DNA of 53,737 bases from Bacteroidaceae bacterium (lineage in GTDB: Bacteria > Bacteroidota > Bacteroidia > Bacteroidales > Barnesiellaceae_A). Under the pieces are notes generated by a model. It saw only the letters and a list, made by a program, of their open reading frames with translations, was not told the origin of the DNA and did not search any database. The stretch spans positions 1 through 53,737 of the forward strand of contig JAFXJY010000026.1 in assembly GCA_017531985.1 (NCBI GenBank), written 5' to 3'. A program made the translations under genes and the position numbers. Shown piece after piece: positions 1 to 8,330 of the stretch (position 1 is its first letter; the number at the start of each line of letters is the position of its first letter).

Positions 1-202
1 ATCAACTTCTCTTGTTAAGAGATATTCATCACTTTCAAGCAAAAATCTATTCTCACACATCGACAACCTCCCCTCACTCCATTGCTTGAAAAGAGAATAT
101 CGTTCACCCCTAATCCAACACTTCTATTACACACAGTTCGCCCCCCATATTTCTCTATCGTTCGCATAGATGCAAAGTGCAGGTCACATGATGCACCTTG
201 AC
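1..202. other. Left edge of window, no gene recognised
   Basis: No convincing coding region is visible here on either strand. The only open frames are short, have no family resemblance and run into the terminator and 3' end of the transporter gene. No clear promoter of the TAnnTTTG type was found. It is probably the intergenic space after the transporter gene, whose transcription comes from the right. Confidence 0.4.
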
Positions 203-248
203 TAAAAAAGAAGAGGGTGAGCCAGAATTTACTTCTTGGCTCACCCTC
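203..248 (-). terminator. Rho-independent terminator after the POT transporter
   Basis: A perfect 12 bp inverted repeat (213-224 with 237-248, gagggtgagcca / tggctcaccctc) encloses a 12 nt loop. On the minus strand it is followed by a T-rich run (complement of the A-tract at 204-209). It starts 23 bp after the transporter stop codon. Confidence 0.85.
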
Positions 249-270
249 GTATAAGTGATATAAAAATATA

Positions 271-1905
271 TTATTGAGTAATTCTTTCAAGCCATTTGAG
301 CATACCGAGCATCACAGCCATAGAAATGAGGCAGAAACCGGCAAATACAGCCCAGCACATCCATTGTTGTGGGAATGTGTTCAACATGGTTACACCCATT
401 GCGATGAAGAGGTTACCGATAGCAGTAGCCGAGAGCCACAAACCTTGGCAGATACCTTGCAAGTGCTTGGGGGCAATCTTCGATACAAATGAGAGACCGA
501 GAGGCGAGATAAACAACTCAGCAACAGTCAGGAAGAAGTATGTCAGAATAAGTACTGCGGGACTCGATTTCATACTCATCTTCACAGCATCGCTCAGACC
601 TTTAAATTCTTCGCCCGAGGGATAATTTTGCACCATAGCAACGATGGTAAGGAAGATGTAAGCACAAGCGGCAATGAACATACCGATGGCAATCTTACGA
701 GGAGTAGAAATCTCTTTATTCTTCTTGGCAAGTGAACCGAATATCCACATAATGATAGGAGTCAACACAATCACGAAGAAGGGGTTGATACATTGCCAGA
801 TCTCAGGTGCGATAGAGTCGGTAGCCACGAAGTCGCGTGCAAATACCGAGAGAGATTGACCATTTTGGTGGAAAGAGAACCAGAAGAATACTGCAACACC
901 AAGAACGGCATAGAGAGCCATAAGGCGTTGTTTAACCTCCTTGGCATCAGCTTCTCTTTCAGCAGCCGATACTTCGGTATTGCTCTTTTCTTTCTTCACA
1001 GGAGTGGGCAATGATTTCATCACAAGCATAAAGATTGTAAGCGATATGAGCATTGCTGCAACCGAAGCGATGAACGAGAGATGCACACCGGTATTGAAAG
1101 TTTCGAGATATGTAGCACAGAAAGAAGCATCAACAGCACCGGTGTGACCCACTTGGGCTGCAAGGTTGTTGAGGTTCTCCATATCGGTACTTGACATACC
1201 TGCTGCATTGTCGTTGTACATGTGGCACAAGCGAGGGAGGTCAGAGTTATAGAGCAAGCCCTTAGTTTTCAGCCAGAACTCTCTCAAAAGGGGTGCCACG
1301 AAAGGTGCAATTACACCACCGATGTTGATAAATACGTAGAAGATTTGGAAACCGCTGTCACGTTTCGACTTAGCGATGGCAAGAGCTTCGGGACCTTTCT
1401 TTGCGGCTTCGGCCTCAAAGTTGTCATACATCTGACCCACGATAGCTTGCAAGTTGCCTTTGAACAAACCATTACCAAAGGCAATGATAAGAAGTGCAAC
1501 ACAAGTAAATACAAGTACCCATGAGATACCACCGGTATTCTCAGAGAATACGGGGATAGAGAGGAGGATGTAACCTACCGCCATGCACATAAGACCCGAG
1601 ATGATAGTACCTTTGTACTTCTGAGTCTTATCGGCAATCATACCACCGGGGAGACTCAATACATAGATCAAGAAATAAAATACGGCATAAATCCATCCGG
1701 CTGCATCGTCGCTGATACCAAATTTAGAACATAAGAACAGCAATAATACTGCATTCATAATGTAGTAACCAAAGCGTTCACCCATATTGGCAAGAGCAGC
1801 CGAGATAAGACCTTTGGGGTGTTCATTTCGTGCTTTAATCACATAGAATACCAAGAATGGTATTACTACCACAAGCACCGCAATCAAGATTAAAGATTGT
1901 GACAT
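271..1905 (-). CDS. POT/PTR-family peptide transporter (MFS)
   Basis: This 544-residue integral membrane protein belongs to the proton-dependent oligopeptide transporter (POT/PTR2) branch of the major facilitator superfamily, which imports di- and tripeptides with protons. About 12-14 hydrophobic helices are visible, with the family pattern of a charged cytoplasmic loop in the middle (KKEKSNTEVSAAEREADAKE). The N-terminal helix-1 signature appears as NMGERFGYY at 40-48. The ER-F-YY part is intact, but the first glutamate of the classical ExxERFxYY proton-coupling motif is Asn40. The substrate may therefore not be a simple peptide. The gene stands alone: its own -10-type box lies upstream and a strong terminator follows. 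Assignment to POT/MFS is secure; the substrate is not. Confidence 0.85.
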   Translation of the reverse strand: MSQSLILIAVLVVVIPFLVFYVIKARNEHPKGLISAALANMGERFGYYIMNAVLLLFLCSKFGISDDAAGWIYAVFYFLIYVLSLPGGMIADKTQKYKGTIISGLMCMAVGYILLSIPVFSENTGGISWVLVFTCVALLIIAFGNGLFKGNLQAIVGQMYDNFEAEAAKKGPEALAIAKSKRDSGFQIFYVFINIGGVIAPFVAPLLREFWLKTKGLLYNSDLPRLCHMYNDNAAGMSSTDMENLNNLAAQVGHTGAVDASFCATYLETFNTGVHLSFIASVAAMLISLTIFMLVMKSLPTPVKKEKSNTEVSAAEREADAKEVKQRLMALYAVLGVAVFFWFSFHQNGQSLSVFARDFVATDSIAPEIWQCINPFFVIVLTPIIMWIFGSLAKKNKEISTPRKIAIGMFIAACAYIFLTIVAMVQNYPSGEEFKGLSDAVKMSMKSSPAVLILTYFFLTVAELFISPLGLSFVSKIAPKHLQGICQGLWLSATAIGNLFIAMGVTMLNTFPQQWMCWAVFAGFCLISMAVMLGMLKWLERITQ

Positions 1906-1964
1906 AAATGTTTTGTTTTAAGATTAGGTATTTATTTGATTTTGTTTGTTTTTCTTATTTGGCA

Positions 1965-1972
1965 CAAAGATA
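1965..1972 (-). promoter_or_regulatory. Putative -7 box of the POT transporter gene
   Basis: Reads TATCTTTG on the minus strand, matching the Bacteroidota TAnnTTTG -7 element, 60 bp upstream of the start codon. No clear TTTG -33 element is present at the expected distance. Confidence 0.45.
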
Positions 1973-2005
1973 GGTTGTTTCTCTCTTTTTTCCTACTTTT
2001 TCATG

Positions 2006-3319
2006 CTATTTCTCTCTCATAAAAATGTTAATGGGTGTTCCTGTATAACACCAATTCTCGCGTATTTTATTTTCAAGATAGCGTTTATAAGGCTCTTTAA
2101 CCCATTGTGGCAGGTTACAGAAGAAAATAAACGATGGTATTTTAGCCTCTTTGAGCATCGTTATATATTTTATCTTTATATACTTGCCTTTGGTAGCTGG
2201 TGGCGGATAGGCCTCGATAGCTGCCAGCATTACTTCATTGAGCTTTGAGGTGGGTACTAGTCGTTTACGATTTTTATATACCTCCAAGGCTGTTTCAAGC
2301 ACTTTGAAAATGCGTTGCTTGGTGATGGCCGATGTGTAGATGATGGGGAAATCGGTAAATGGTGCCAGTCGTTCACGAATGGCGTTCTCGAAGGTTTTTA
2401 TGGCTATATTGGACTTATCTTCCACTAAGTCCCATTTATTGACACACACGACGATACCTTTACGGTTCTTCTGTATAAGTGAGAAAATGTTGAGATCCTG
2501 ACCTTCAATACCTCGTGTGGCGTCTATCATCAAGATGCATACATCGGAATTCTCGATAGCTCGTATTGAGCGTATTACCGAATAGTATTCGAGGTCTTCG
2601 GTAACTTTTCCTTTCTTGCGAATGCCTGCGGTGTCGACAAGATAGAAGTCAAATCCGAACTTGTTATATCGCGTATATATCGAGTCGCGAGTTGTTCCGG
2701 CTATATCGGTTACTATGTTGCGATCTTCTCCTATGAAAGCATTGATTATCGACGATTTACCTGCATTGGGGCGTCCCACTACGGCTATACGAGGAATGTC
2801 ATCCTCGGTATCTTCTTCGTAATCTTTGGTGAACTTGCTCACAATCTCATCGAGCAATTCACCTGTGCCGCTACCACTCACAGCCGATACGCAGAAGGGG
2901 TCGCCAAGACCGAAGGCATAAAACTCCGCCGAATTGTATATCCATTGATTGGAGTCGGCCTTGTTGGCTACTAAGACAATAGGTTTCTTGGAACGACGAA
3001 GTATGGCTGCCACATGATCATCGAGATCGGTCACACCATTGATGGCATCTACCACAAATAGTACGACATCGGCCTCCTCGATGGCAATGGCCACTTGCTT
3101 ATTTATTTCTTCTTCGAAGATGTCTTCCGAATTGACTACCCAACCACCGGTGTCGATAATAGAGAACTCTTGTCCTCCCCACTCCACCTTGCCATACTGG
3201 CGGTCGCGTGTAGTACCGGCCGTCTCATTCACGATCGCTTGACGCGACTGTGTGAGCCTATTGAATAATGTCGATTTTCCGACATTGGGTCTTCCTACAA
3301 TTGCTACTATATTTCCCAT
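2006..3319 (-). CDS. der: Ribosome biogenesis GTPase Der (EngA)
   Basis: Der has two tandem Era-like GTPase domains and acts in maturation of the 50S ribosomal subunit. Both P-loops are visible: GRPNVGKS at 9-16 and GRPNAGKS at 182-189. Each is followed by switch motifs (DTGG at about 56, DTAG at 229-232) and NKxD motifs (NKAD at 119-122, NKWD in the second domain). The C-terminal part (about 350-437) is the basic KH-like domain that contacts rRNA. At 437 residues it is the usual family length. It lies 26 bp downstream of era and is probably co-transcribed with it, giving two ribosome-assembly GTPases in one unit. Confidence 0.97.
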   Translation of the reverse strand: MGNIVAIVGRPNVGKSTLFNRLTQSRQAIVNETAGTTRDRQYGKVEWGGQEFSIIDTGGWVVNSEDIFEEEINKQVAIAIEEADVVLFVVDAINGVTDLDDHVAAILRRSKKPIVLVANKADSNQWIYNSAEFYAFGLGDPFCVSAVSGSGTGELLDEIVSKFTKDYEEDTEDDIPRIAVVGRPNAGKSSIINAFIGEDRNIVTDIAGTTRDSIYTRYNKFGFDFYLVDTAGIRKKGKVTEDLEYYSVIRSIRAIENSDVCILMIDATRGIEGQDLNIFSLIQKNRKGIVVCVNKWDLVEDKSNIAIKTFENAIRERLAPFTDFPIIYTSAITKQRIFKVLETALEVYKNRKRLVPTSKLNEVMLAAIEAYPPPATKGKYIKIKYITMLKEAKIPSFIFFCNLPQWVKEPYKRYLENKIRENWCYTGTPINIFMREK

Positions 3320-3345
3320 ATGATATATTTTAAGGGTATGATATT

Positions 3346-4230
3346 TTATTCATTTATGTATCCAAACGAGCGTAACTTGTTCTCACGATTACGCCAATCC
3401 TTTTCGACCTTGACATAGAGTTGTAGATAGGCACTCTTGCCAAAGAAAGCTTCAATATCCTTACGAGCAGCTGTACCCACACGTTTGAGTGCCGAACCAC
3501 CTTTACCTATAATGATGCCTTTCTGCGAGTCTCGTTCTACATATATCACCGCCGATATATCTATTCGCCGGTCACTCTCTTTAAACTGTTCTACAACTAC
3601 TTCACAGGCATAGGGTATCTCTTTGTCGTAGGTAAGAAGAATCTTCTCGCGTATGATTTCGTTGACAAAGAAACGTGCCGGCTTGTCGGTGAGTGCATCC
3701 TTCTCGAAGAATGGTGGCGACTCGGGCAAGAGGTCTTGAATACGCTTCAACAAGTAATCGATATTAAATCGCAACATGGCCGAAATGGGGATAATCTCGG
3801 CACGAGGAAGTAGTTGGCTCCACTTCTCCACTATTGCTTCCAACTCTTGCTGTCCTGCCAAGAGGTCGACCTTATTGATGATAACGATGACCGGCATCGT
3901 CTCATGAGCCACTCTATCGAGGAAATCGGAATTTTTATCGGGAGTCTCCACCGTATCGGTCACATACAATAATATATCGGCATCCACCAATGCCGACTGC
4001 GAGAAGTTCAACATAGACTCTTGCAACTTGTAATTGGGTTTCAACACGCCCGGTGTGTCGGAATAGACAATCTGCATATCATCGGTATTGACAATACCCA
4101 TGATGCGATGGCGTGTAGTTTGAGCCTTAGAGGTGATGATGGAAATACGCTCACCCACAAGTGAGTTCATCAATGTCGACTTTCCGACATTGGGGTTTCC
4201 TACTATATTTACAAATCCCGATTTATGCAT
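3346..4230 (-). CDS. era: GTPase Era
   Basis: Era binds the 3' end of 16S rRNA and couples 30S assembly to growth. The 294-residue protein has an N-terminal GTPase domain with GNPNVGKS (11-18), DTPG (58-61) and NKVD (119-122). The C-terminal KH RNA-binding domain contains the GxxG loop GKGG (242-245). The gene precedes der by 26 bp. Its own promoter-like element lies in the gap after the fabH terminator, so era-der looks like a separate transcription unit from rpmF-fabH. Confidence 0.97.
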   Translation of the reverse strand: MHKSGFVNIVGNPNVGKSTLMNSLVGERISIITSKAQTTRHRIMGIVNTDDMQIVYSDTPGVLKPNYKLQESMLNFSQSALVDADILLYVTDTVETPDKNSDFLDRVAHETMPVIVIINKVDLLAGQQELEAIVEKWSQLLPRAEIIPISAMLRFNIDYLLKRIQDLLPESPPFFEKDALTDKPARFFVNEIIREKILLTYDKEIPYACEVVVEQFKESDRRIDISAVIYVERDSQKGIIIGKGGSALKRVGTAARKDIEAFFGKSAYLQLYVKVEKDWRNRENKLRSFGYINE

Positions 4231-4247
4231 ATAATCATATTTTGTTG

Positions 4248-4279
4248 CAAAAATAAGAAAAAAGTGGGAAGAAAGCCAA
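4248..4279 (-). promoter_or_regulatory. Putative era-der promoter
   Basis: The minus strand reads TATTTTTG (4248-4255, fits TAnnTTTG). It is preceded by TTG (4277-4279) at 21 bp spacing, just after the fabH terminator. The -7 box sits 18 bp upstream of the era start. Confidence 0.5.
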
Positions 4280-4303
4280 TTTTTGACATGTTATATAACA
4301 ACA

Positions 4304-4339
4304 CTGAACGCACCTTGCTGCATGAGAAGGTGCGTTCAG
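4304..4339 (-). terminator. Hairpin terminator after fabH
   Basis: A perfect 13 bp inverted repeat (4304-4316 with 4327-4339) has a 10 nt loop and starts 17 bp after the fabH stop. The following minus-strand sequence is only moderately T-rich (tgttgttat). Confidence 0.65.
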
Positions 4340-4355
4340 CTTGTATTTATTGCTA

Positions 4356-5348
4356 TTATTTTGCGTCGTAACCCCACACGAGGTAGACTGCACCCCATGT
4401 AAATCCGGCTCCGAAGGCTGTCAAGATAAACTTATCACCCTTCTTGAAACGATGTTCATACTCGGCAAGACACAGCGGTATGGAGGCTGCACTTGTATTA
4501 CCATAGTGCTGAATGTTGACGAGCAGCTTCTCTTCGGGAATGTTGAATCGCTCGGCTATGGCCTCGATTATACGCAGATTGGCCTGATGGGGTATAACGT
4601 AATCGACATCATCAATAGTCAATCCATTGCGGTGCATAACTGCATCAGACGATGAAATCATATCGGCTACGGCATGCTTAAATACGAAACGACCATCTTG
4701 ATAAACATAATGTTCGTTCTTATCAATGGTTGTATGCGATGCGGGTCTTACCGAGCCACCGGCAGTCATTACCAAGTGCGGCAATCCCATCCCATCAGTG
4801 TGCAGTACCGAGTCCATCACACCACACTCCTCTTCGGTAGGTTCAAGCAAAACACAAGCCGCAGCATCACCAAAGAGAGGACATGTGTTACGGTCCTTGT
4901 AATTGACCATCGACGACATTTTCTCAGCAGCTATAACAACTACTTTCTTGTACAAACCGGCTTGAATATATGCTGCACCGGCTTGCAACGCAACAAGAAA
5001 TCCCGCACATGCTGCCTGAATATCATAACCGTAGGTAGTCTTTATACCCACTTTCTCAGCGATAATAGAGGCAGTTGATGGGAAACGGAAGTCGGGGTTG
5101 GAGGTTGCACATATTATGACTTCTATTTCTCGAGGGTCTATACCAGTCTTCTCAATCAACGATTGCAGTGCTTTGGCACCCAAATCGGATGAGCCTGTTC
5201 CCTCCGCTCGAAGTATTCTTCTTTCCTTAATACCTACACGAGTAGTTATCCACTCATCGCTGGTATCGACCATCTGAGCCAACTCTTCATTCGTCAGAAC
5301 GTCGTCGGGTACATATGATGCAATACCTGTTATTTTTGCTCTAAGCAT
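4356..5348 (-). CDS. fabH: Beta-ketoacyl-ACP synthase III (KAS III)
   Basis: FabH condenses an acyl-CoA primer with malonyl-ACP to start type II fatty acid synthesis in the cytoplasm. The Cys-His-Asn triad is intact: Cys114 in QAACAGF, His254 in PHQANLR and Asn284 in HYGNTSAAS. Length (330 residues) and the C-terminal GAGFTWG motif are typical of the family. It follows rpmF, and the YceD-rpmF-fab arrangement is widespread in bacteria. plsX, which often lies between rpmF and fabH, is not present here. Two inverted repeats separate it from rpmF. Confidence 0.97.
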   Translation of the reverse strand: MLRAKITGIASYVPDDVLTNEELAQMVDTSDEWITTRVGIKERRILRAEGTGSSDLGAKALQSLIEKTGIDPREIEVIICATSNPDFRFPSTASIIAEKVGIKTTYGYDIQAACAGFLVALQAGAAYIQAGLYKKVVVIAAEKMSSMVNYKDRNTCPLFGDAAACVLLEPTEEECGVMDSVLHTDGMGLPHLVMTAGGSVRPASHTTIDKNEHYVYQDGRFVFKHAVADMISSSDAVMHRNGLTIDDVDYVIPHQANLRIIEAIAERFNIPEEKLLVNIQHYGNTSAASIPLCLAEYEHRFKKGDKFILTAFGAGFTWGAVYLVWGYDAK

Positions 5349-5365
5349 GATTTTTTATATATTAT

Positions 5366-5400
5366 TAGTTGAATTTAAAAATAATTGTATTATTCAACTA
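5366..5400. repeat. 9 bp inverted repeat in the fabH leader
   Basis: tagttgaat (5366-5374) is the exact reverse complement of attcaacta (5392-5400), with a 17 bp AT-rich spacer, directly upstream of the fabH start. It could be an operator for a dimeric regulator or a weak mRNA hairpin; I cannot tell which. Confidence 0.4.
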
Positions 5401-5414
5401 TAATGATTCAAAAT

Positions 5415-5443
5415 AAAAAATGCCCTAAATTAGGGCATTTTTT
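5415..5443 (-). terminator. Terminator-like palindrome between rpmF and fabH
   Basis: A 13 bp perfect inverted repeat (5415-5427 with 5431-5443; core tgcccta/tagggca) is flanked by A6 and T6, so it resembles a bidirectional intrinsic terminator. It lies 15 bp after the rpmF stop. It probably ends or attenuates the YceD-rpmF transcript before fabH. The loop is only 3 nt. Confidence 0.65.
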
Positions 5444-5457
5444 GCCTTTGCTGAAAA

Positions 5458-5643
5458 TTAAACAGCTGCTTCTTTCTCGATAGCCAATTTACCTCTGTAA
5501 TAACCGCATTCACCGCATACAGTGTGGTAAACATGCCATGCACCGCAATTGGGGCAAGTGGCTAACGTGGGGGCTACAGCCTTGTCATGAGTTCTTCTCT
5601 TGGCTGTTCTTGTCTTTGACTGTTTTCTTTTAGGATGTGCCAT
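5458..5643 (-). CDS. rpmF: 50S ribosomal protein L32
   Basis: This 61-residue protein has the conserved L32 N-terminus MAHPKRKQSKTRTAKRRTHD and a four-cysteine zinc ribbon (Cys30, Cys33, Cys43, Cys46), so it is the zinc-binding form. It is a structural component of the large ribosomal subunit. It follows the DUF177/YceD gene by 19 bp, the widespread bacterial yceD-rpmF pair. Confidence 0.97.
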   Translation of the reverse strand: MAHPKRKQSKTRTAKRRTHDKAVAPTLATCPNCGAWHVYHTVCGECGYYRGKLAIEKEAAV

Positions 5644-5662
5644 TTTTTTATGTATTTAATTA

Positions 5663-6238
5663 TTATCTTTTCAACTTTTTAAGTGCATCCCAACGTGGAT
5701 CGGTAGGTGTTTCTTCCTCCTCCATATTGTCATCGATAATAGGCGGTACATCTTCATCAATATCGTCCTCGTCATCAATGCTTTTTGCACTCATTTTACG
5801 CAACCGCTCACTCATGTCTTTATTACATTTGCCATAGGGATGCACATGCTTAATAGGAATGGTGAGTGCTATGAACTCATAGAGAAACCATGCTACATTC
5901 AATTCTCCTTCATCTTCGGGGATGATGAGCATATTGTCACTCTCCTCATAGTATTCATGCCCAAACTTAACATAGAGTTGCTCACTTGTCTCTACAACGT
6001 GTTCCATGTCGTCAAGGCAACGGTCACAAGGGATGTATATTACGCCCGAAAGGTCAAAGTTCAACTCAAATGCTGTGGCTGCTCGCTTTACATTAAGTGT
6101 TACATCAACCCTTCCGCGTTGAACTTCGGGTCCATCAATATTGGCAAAGAACTCGTTGTCGAGCCTATACTCATATGCTGTGGTGCTACCAACTGGCATA
6201 CTTTTGAGTGATAGTTTATATTCAGTAAACTTTCCCAA
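5663..6238 (-). CDS. DUF177/YceD family protein, L32 operon partner
   Basis: This 191-residue protein of the YceD/DUF177 family is almost always encoded just before rpmF. Family members have been linked to 23S rRNA accumulation or ribosome assembly, but the biochemical role is not settled. The CxxC-like motif IPCDRCLDD and the Bacteroidota-type acidic tail (many D/E from about 150) ending in DPRWDALKKLKR are visible. The chosen start is a TTG codon at 6236-6238. The residues MGKFTEYKLSLKSM fit the family N-terminus and the promoter lies just upstream. The first in-frame ATG (6197-6199) would remove 13 conserved-looking residues. Confidence 0.88.
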   Translation of the reverse strand: MGKFTEYKLSLKSMPVGSTTAYEYRLDNEFFANIDGPEVQRGRVDVTLNVKRAATAFELNFDLSGVIYIPCDRCLDDMEHVVETSEQLYVKFGHEYYEESDNMLIIPEDEGELNVAWFLYEFIALTIPIKHVHPYGKCNKDMSERLRKMSAKSIDDEDDIDEDVPPIIDDNMEEEETPTDPRWDALKKLKR

Positions 6239-6264
6239 GGCTAATACATCATTAAAAAACTCCG

Positions 6265-6296
6265 CAAAGGTAAGAAAAATAATTGGTAATTGTCAA
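6265..6296 (-). promoter_or_regulatory. Putative promoter of the YceD-rpmF unit
   Basis: TTG (minus strand, 6294-6296), 21 bp spacing, then TACCTTTG (6265-6272), matching the Bacteroidota consensus. The -7 box ends 27 bp upstream of the TTG start, which supports that start. Confidence 0.6.
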
Positions 6297-6430
6297 CCCT
6301 TTGAACAGATATTTATTAAACTTTGATATTATTTTTATTGCGAAATAGATATTTCGGGTGTATAACAATGACTTAGAAGTTATTGTTCACCGACATTTTG
6401 GAGTACGACCATTTCACAATTCACACAATG

Positions 6431-6474
6431 AAAAAAAGACTGCGAAGCTACCTATGGCAACTTCGCAGTCTTTT
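6431..6474 (-). terminator. Strong Rho-independent terminator after the aldolase
   Basis: A perfect 14 bp inverted repeat (6434-6447 with 6461-6474; aaaagactgcgaag / cttcgcagtctttt) encloses a 13 nt loop. On the minus strand the stem is followed by a T-run. It begins 13 bp after the aldolase stop. Confidence 0.9.
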
Positions 6475-6486
6475 ACAACTCTATTG

Positions 6487-7479
6487 TTATGCCTTACCGG
6501 CACTACCCAATACGTTTACAAGCTTGTGCATGTACAATTCTTTCAATGAATCGCGTGCCGGTCCAAGATATTTACGGGGGTCGAACTCGGCAGGTTTGGT
6601 GGCCATTACTTCACGAACGGCTGCTGTCATTGCCAAACGACCATCCGAGTCGATGTTGATTTTACATACCGACGATGTGGCTGCACGACGAAGTTGATCC
6701 TCAGGAATACCGATAGCGTCTTTCAAAGCACCACCATACTTGTTGATGATGGCTACCTTGTCTTGGGGTACGCTTGACGAACCGTGCAACACGATGGGGA
6801 AACCGGGGATACGTTTCTCTATCTCTTCGAGGATGTCGAAACGCAATGGGGGAGGTACAAGAATACCTTCTTCGTTGCGAGTACATTGCTCGGGACGGAA
6901 CTTATTGGCACCATGCGATGTACCTATCGAGATGGCCAATGAGTCTACACCAGTCTTGGCAAGGAAGTCTTCAACCTCTTCGGGACGTGTATATGTATGA
7001 CTTTCGGCACATACATCATCTTCTACACCAGCCAACACGCCCAACTCTCCTTCTACGGTAACATCATATTGATGGGCATACTCTACCACACGACGTGTCA
7101 ACTCTACATTATCTTCATAAGAATGGTGCGAACCATCGATCATGACCGATGAGAAGCCCATGTCTACACATGACTTGCAGAGTTCAAATGTATCGCCATG
7201 ATCGAGGTGTAATGCAATGGGTACTGCACAACCCAACTCCTTGGCATACTCCACAGCTCCTTGAGCCATGTAACGAAGCAATGTTTGGTTGGCATACTTG
7301 CGAGCACCACTCGATACTTGCAGGATTACAGGCGATTGACACTCTACGGCTGCTTGTATAATGGCTTGCATTTGCTCCATGTTATTGAAGTTAAATGCTG
7401 CAATTGCATACTTGCCTTCCATAGCTTTACGGAACATCTCTCGGGTGTTCACTAAACCCAAATCTTTGTAACTTACCAT
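6487..7479 (-). CDS. fba: Class II fructose-1,6-bisphosphate aldolase
   Basis: This zinc-dependent aldolase of glycolysis/gluconeogenesis cleaves fructose-1,6-bisphosphate to DHAP and glyceraldehyde-3-phosphate. In the 330-residue form starting at MVSYKDLG the class II signatures are visible: HLDHG at 91-95 (catalytic Asp93, zinc ligand His94), SHGANKF around His189 and LHGSSSVP around His232. The frame stays open upstream to 7542. However, the promoter -7 box (7514-7521) lies inside that extension and the added residues are not family-like, so the ATG at 7477-7479 is the start. The gene is monocistronic, with its own promoter and terminator. Related family members use tagatose-bisphosphate; the glycolytic role is the simplest reading. 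Confidence 0.94.
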   Translation of the reverse strand: MVSYKDLGLVNTREMFRKAMEGKYAIAAFNFNNMEQMQAIIQAAVECQSPVILQVSSGARKYANQTLLRYMAQGAVEYAKELGCAVPIALHLDHGDTFELCKSCVDMGFSSVMIDGSHHSYEDNVELTRRVVEYAHQYDVTVEGELGVLAGVEDDVCAESHTYTRPEEVEDFLAKTGVDSLAISIGTSHGANKFRPEQCTRNEEGILVPPPLRFDILEEIEKRIPGFPIVLHGSSSVPQDKVAIINKYGGALKDAIGIPEDQLRRAATSSVCKINIDSDGRLAMTAAVREVMATKPAEFDPRKYLGPARDSLKELYMHKLVNVLGSAGKA

Positions 7480-7513
7480 GTTTATATGTATTAGTTGATG
7501 AATATTCTTTGTG

Positions 7514-7542
7514 CAAAGGTACAAAAAAAATGTAATGCACAA
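7514..7542 (-). promoter_or_regulatory. Aldolase promoter
   Basis: Minus strand TTG (7540-7542), 18 bp spacing, TACCTTTG (7514-7521). It lies 35 bp upstream of the start codon at 7479 and decides against the longer open frame. Confidence 0.6.
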
Positions 7543-7630
7543 CGCATGTAGTTCAATAACTTTTGCGAAAGTTTACGATTATTTCGCACGATTATTTCAC
7601 CGGATGCCCAATAGCAACTTTAAAGTATGG

Positions 7631-8275
7631 CTACTGCTGCAATACCCACTTTCGACCTCGCCACGACAGTCGCAATTCAGGTCTGATGTAAGGGGTTAAT
7701 TCTTCGCGGATGTTTTTATCGAGAACTTGCATGAACGATGGCTTAACTATCAAGTCTGTACTTTCCTCACTCATATTGTATTGCAGGGTATTAACTTTCA
7801 CGTTTCCAAGCAGTAGTTCCCGATAATCGCCACTCAGACTGTCTACTACAAATGCCTCCACACCGATGTCGGGCAATCGCTTGTCAAGGGAGATTGATTC
7901 CCACTTGGCATTATAGAGTTCCACACGACTATGCGGTACGGGAGCCTCCACTGTTATTACAATGGCATATAGAGGCTTACGGGATTTTCCCAATCTTTTT
8001 ATTTGCACAACACTTGCCCGCGATGTTCGCACAGCCATATAGCTCTCGCCCATCACAAGTATCTGTGCCTCATCACCCAGCAGGGTAGTCGACCGAGCTG
8101 TCAGTCCGGCCTGATACAAGTCTATCATATCGAGACGGGAATTAAGGTCGATAGTTGGCACGATTGACCTTGGAATATCTTTCCAGACGTCTGCCATCGA
8201 CTGAGCCATGACGGATGTTCTTATCATCAATAATAAGATTGCTATTAATATATGTGTATATTTCCTCATTGACAT
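7631..8275 (-). CDS. Secreted DUF3256 family protein
   Basis: This 214-residue protein has an N-terminal signal peptide (hydrophobic 8-20, likely cut after SVMA at about 24), so it is exported. The motif pattern after it (SMADVWKDIP, LNSRLDMIDLY, ILVMGESYMAVRTS) and the length match the Bacteroidota-restricted DUF3256 family, whose function is unknown. It has no cysteine, no lipobox and no enzymatic motif that I recognise. The sequence alternates short beta-like stretches, as in a small periplasmic or outer-membrane associated fold. A second ATG two codons in (8267-8269) is an equally good start. It lies 55 bp downstream of the HExxH protein gene. Confidence 0.72.
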   Translation of the reverse strand: MSMRKYTHILIAILLLMIRTSVMAQSMADVWKDIPRSIVPTIDLNSRLDMIDLYQAGLTARSTTLLGDEAQILVMGESYMAVRTSRASVVQIKRLGKSRKPLYAIVITVEAPVPHSRVELYNAKWESISLDKRLPDIGVEAFVVDSLSGDYRELLLGNVKVNTLQYNMSEESTDLIVKPSFMQVLDKNIREELTPYIRPELRLSWRGRKWVLQQ

Positions 8276-8288
8276 CGGTTTTGCGGAA

Positions 8289-8319
8289 CGAAGATACTCA
8301 TTGTTTTGGGTTTTTGCAA
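8289..8319 (-). promoter_or_regulatory. Possible promoter of the DUF3256 gene
   Basis: Minus strand TTG (8317-8319), 20 bp, TATCTTCG (8289-8296). This differs from the TAnnTTTG consensus at one position. It sits in the 55 bp gap after the upstream gene. Confidence 0.35.
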
Positions 8320-8330
8320 CATTAAGTCAA

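Noticed and set aside
7480..7542. 63 bp N-terminal extension of the aldolase frame
   Set aside because: The extension overlaps the TTG-N18-TACCTTTG promoter and its residues do not resemble the family N-terminus, so the start at 7479 is used.
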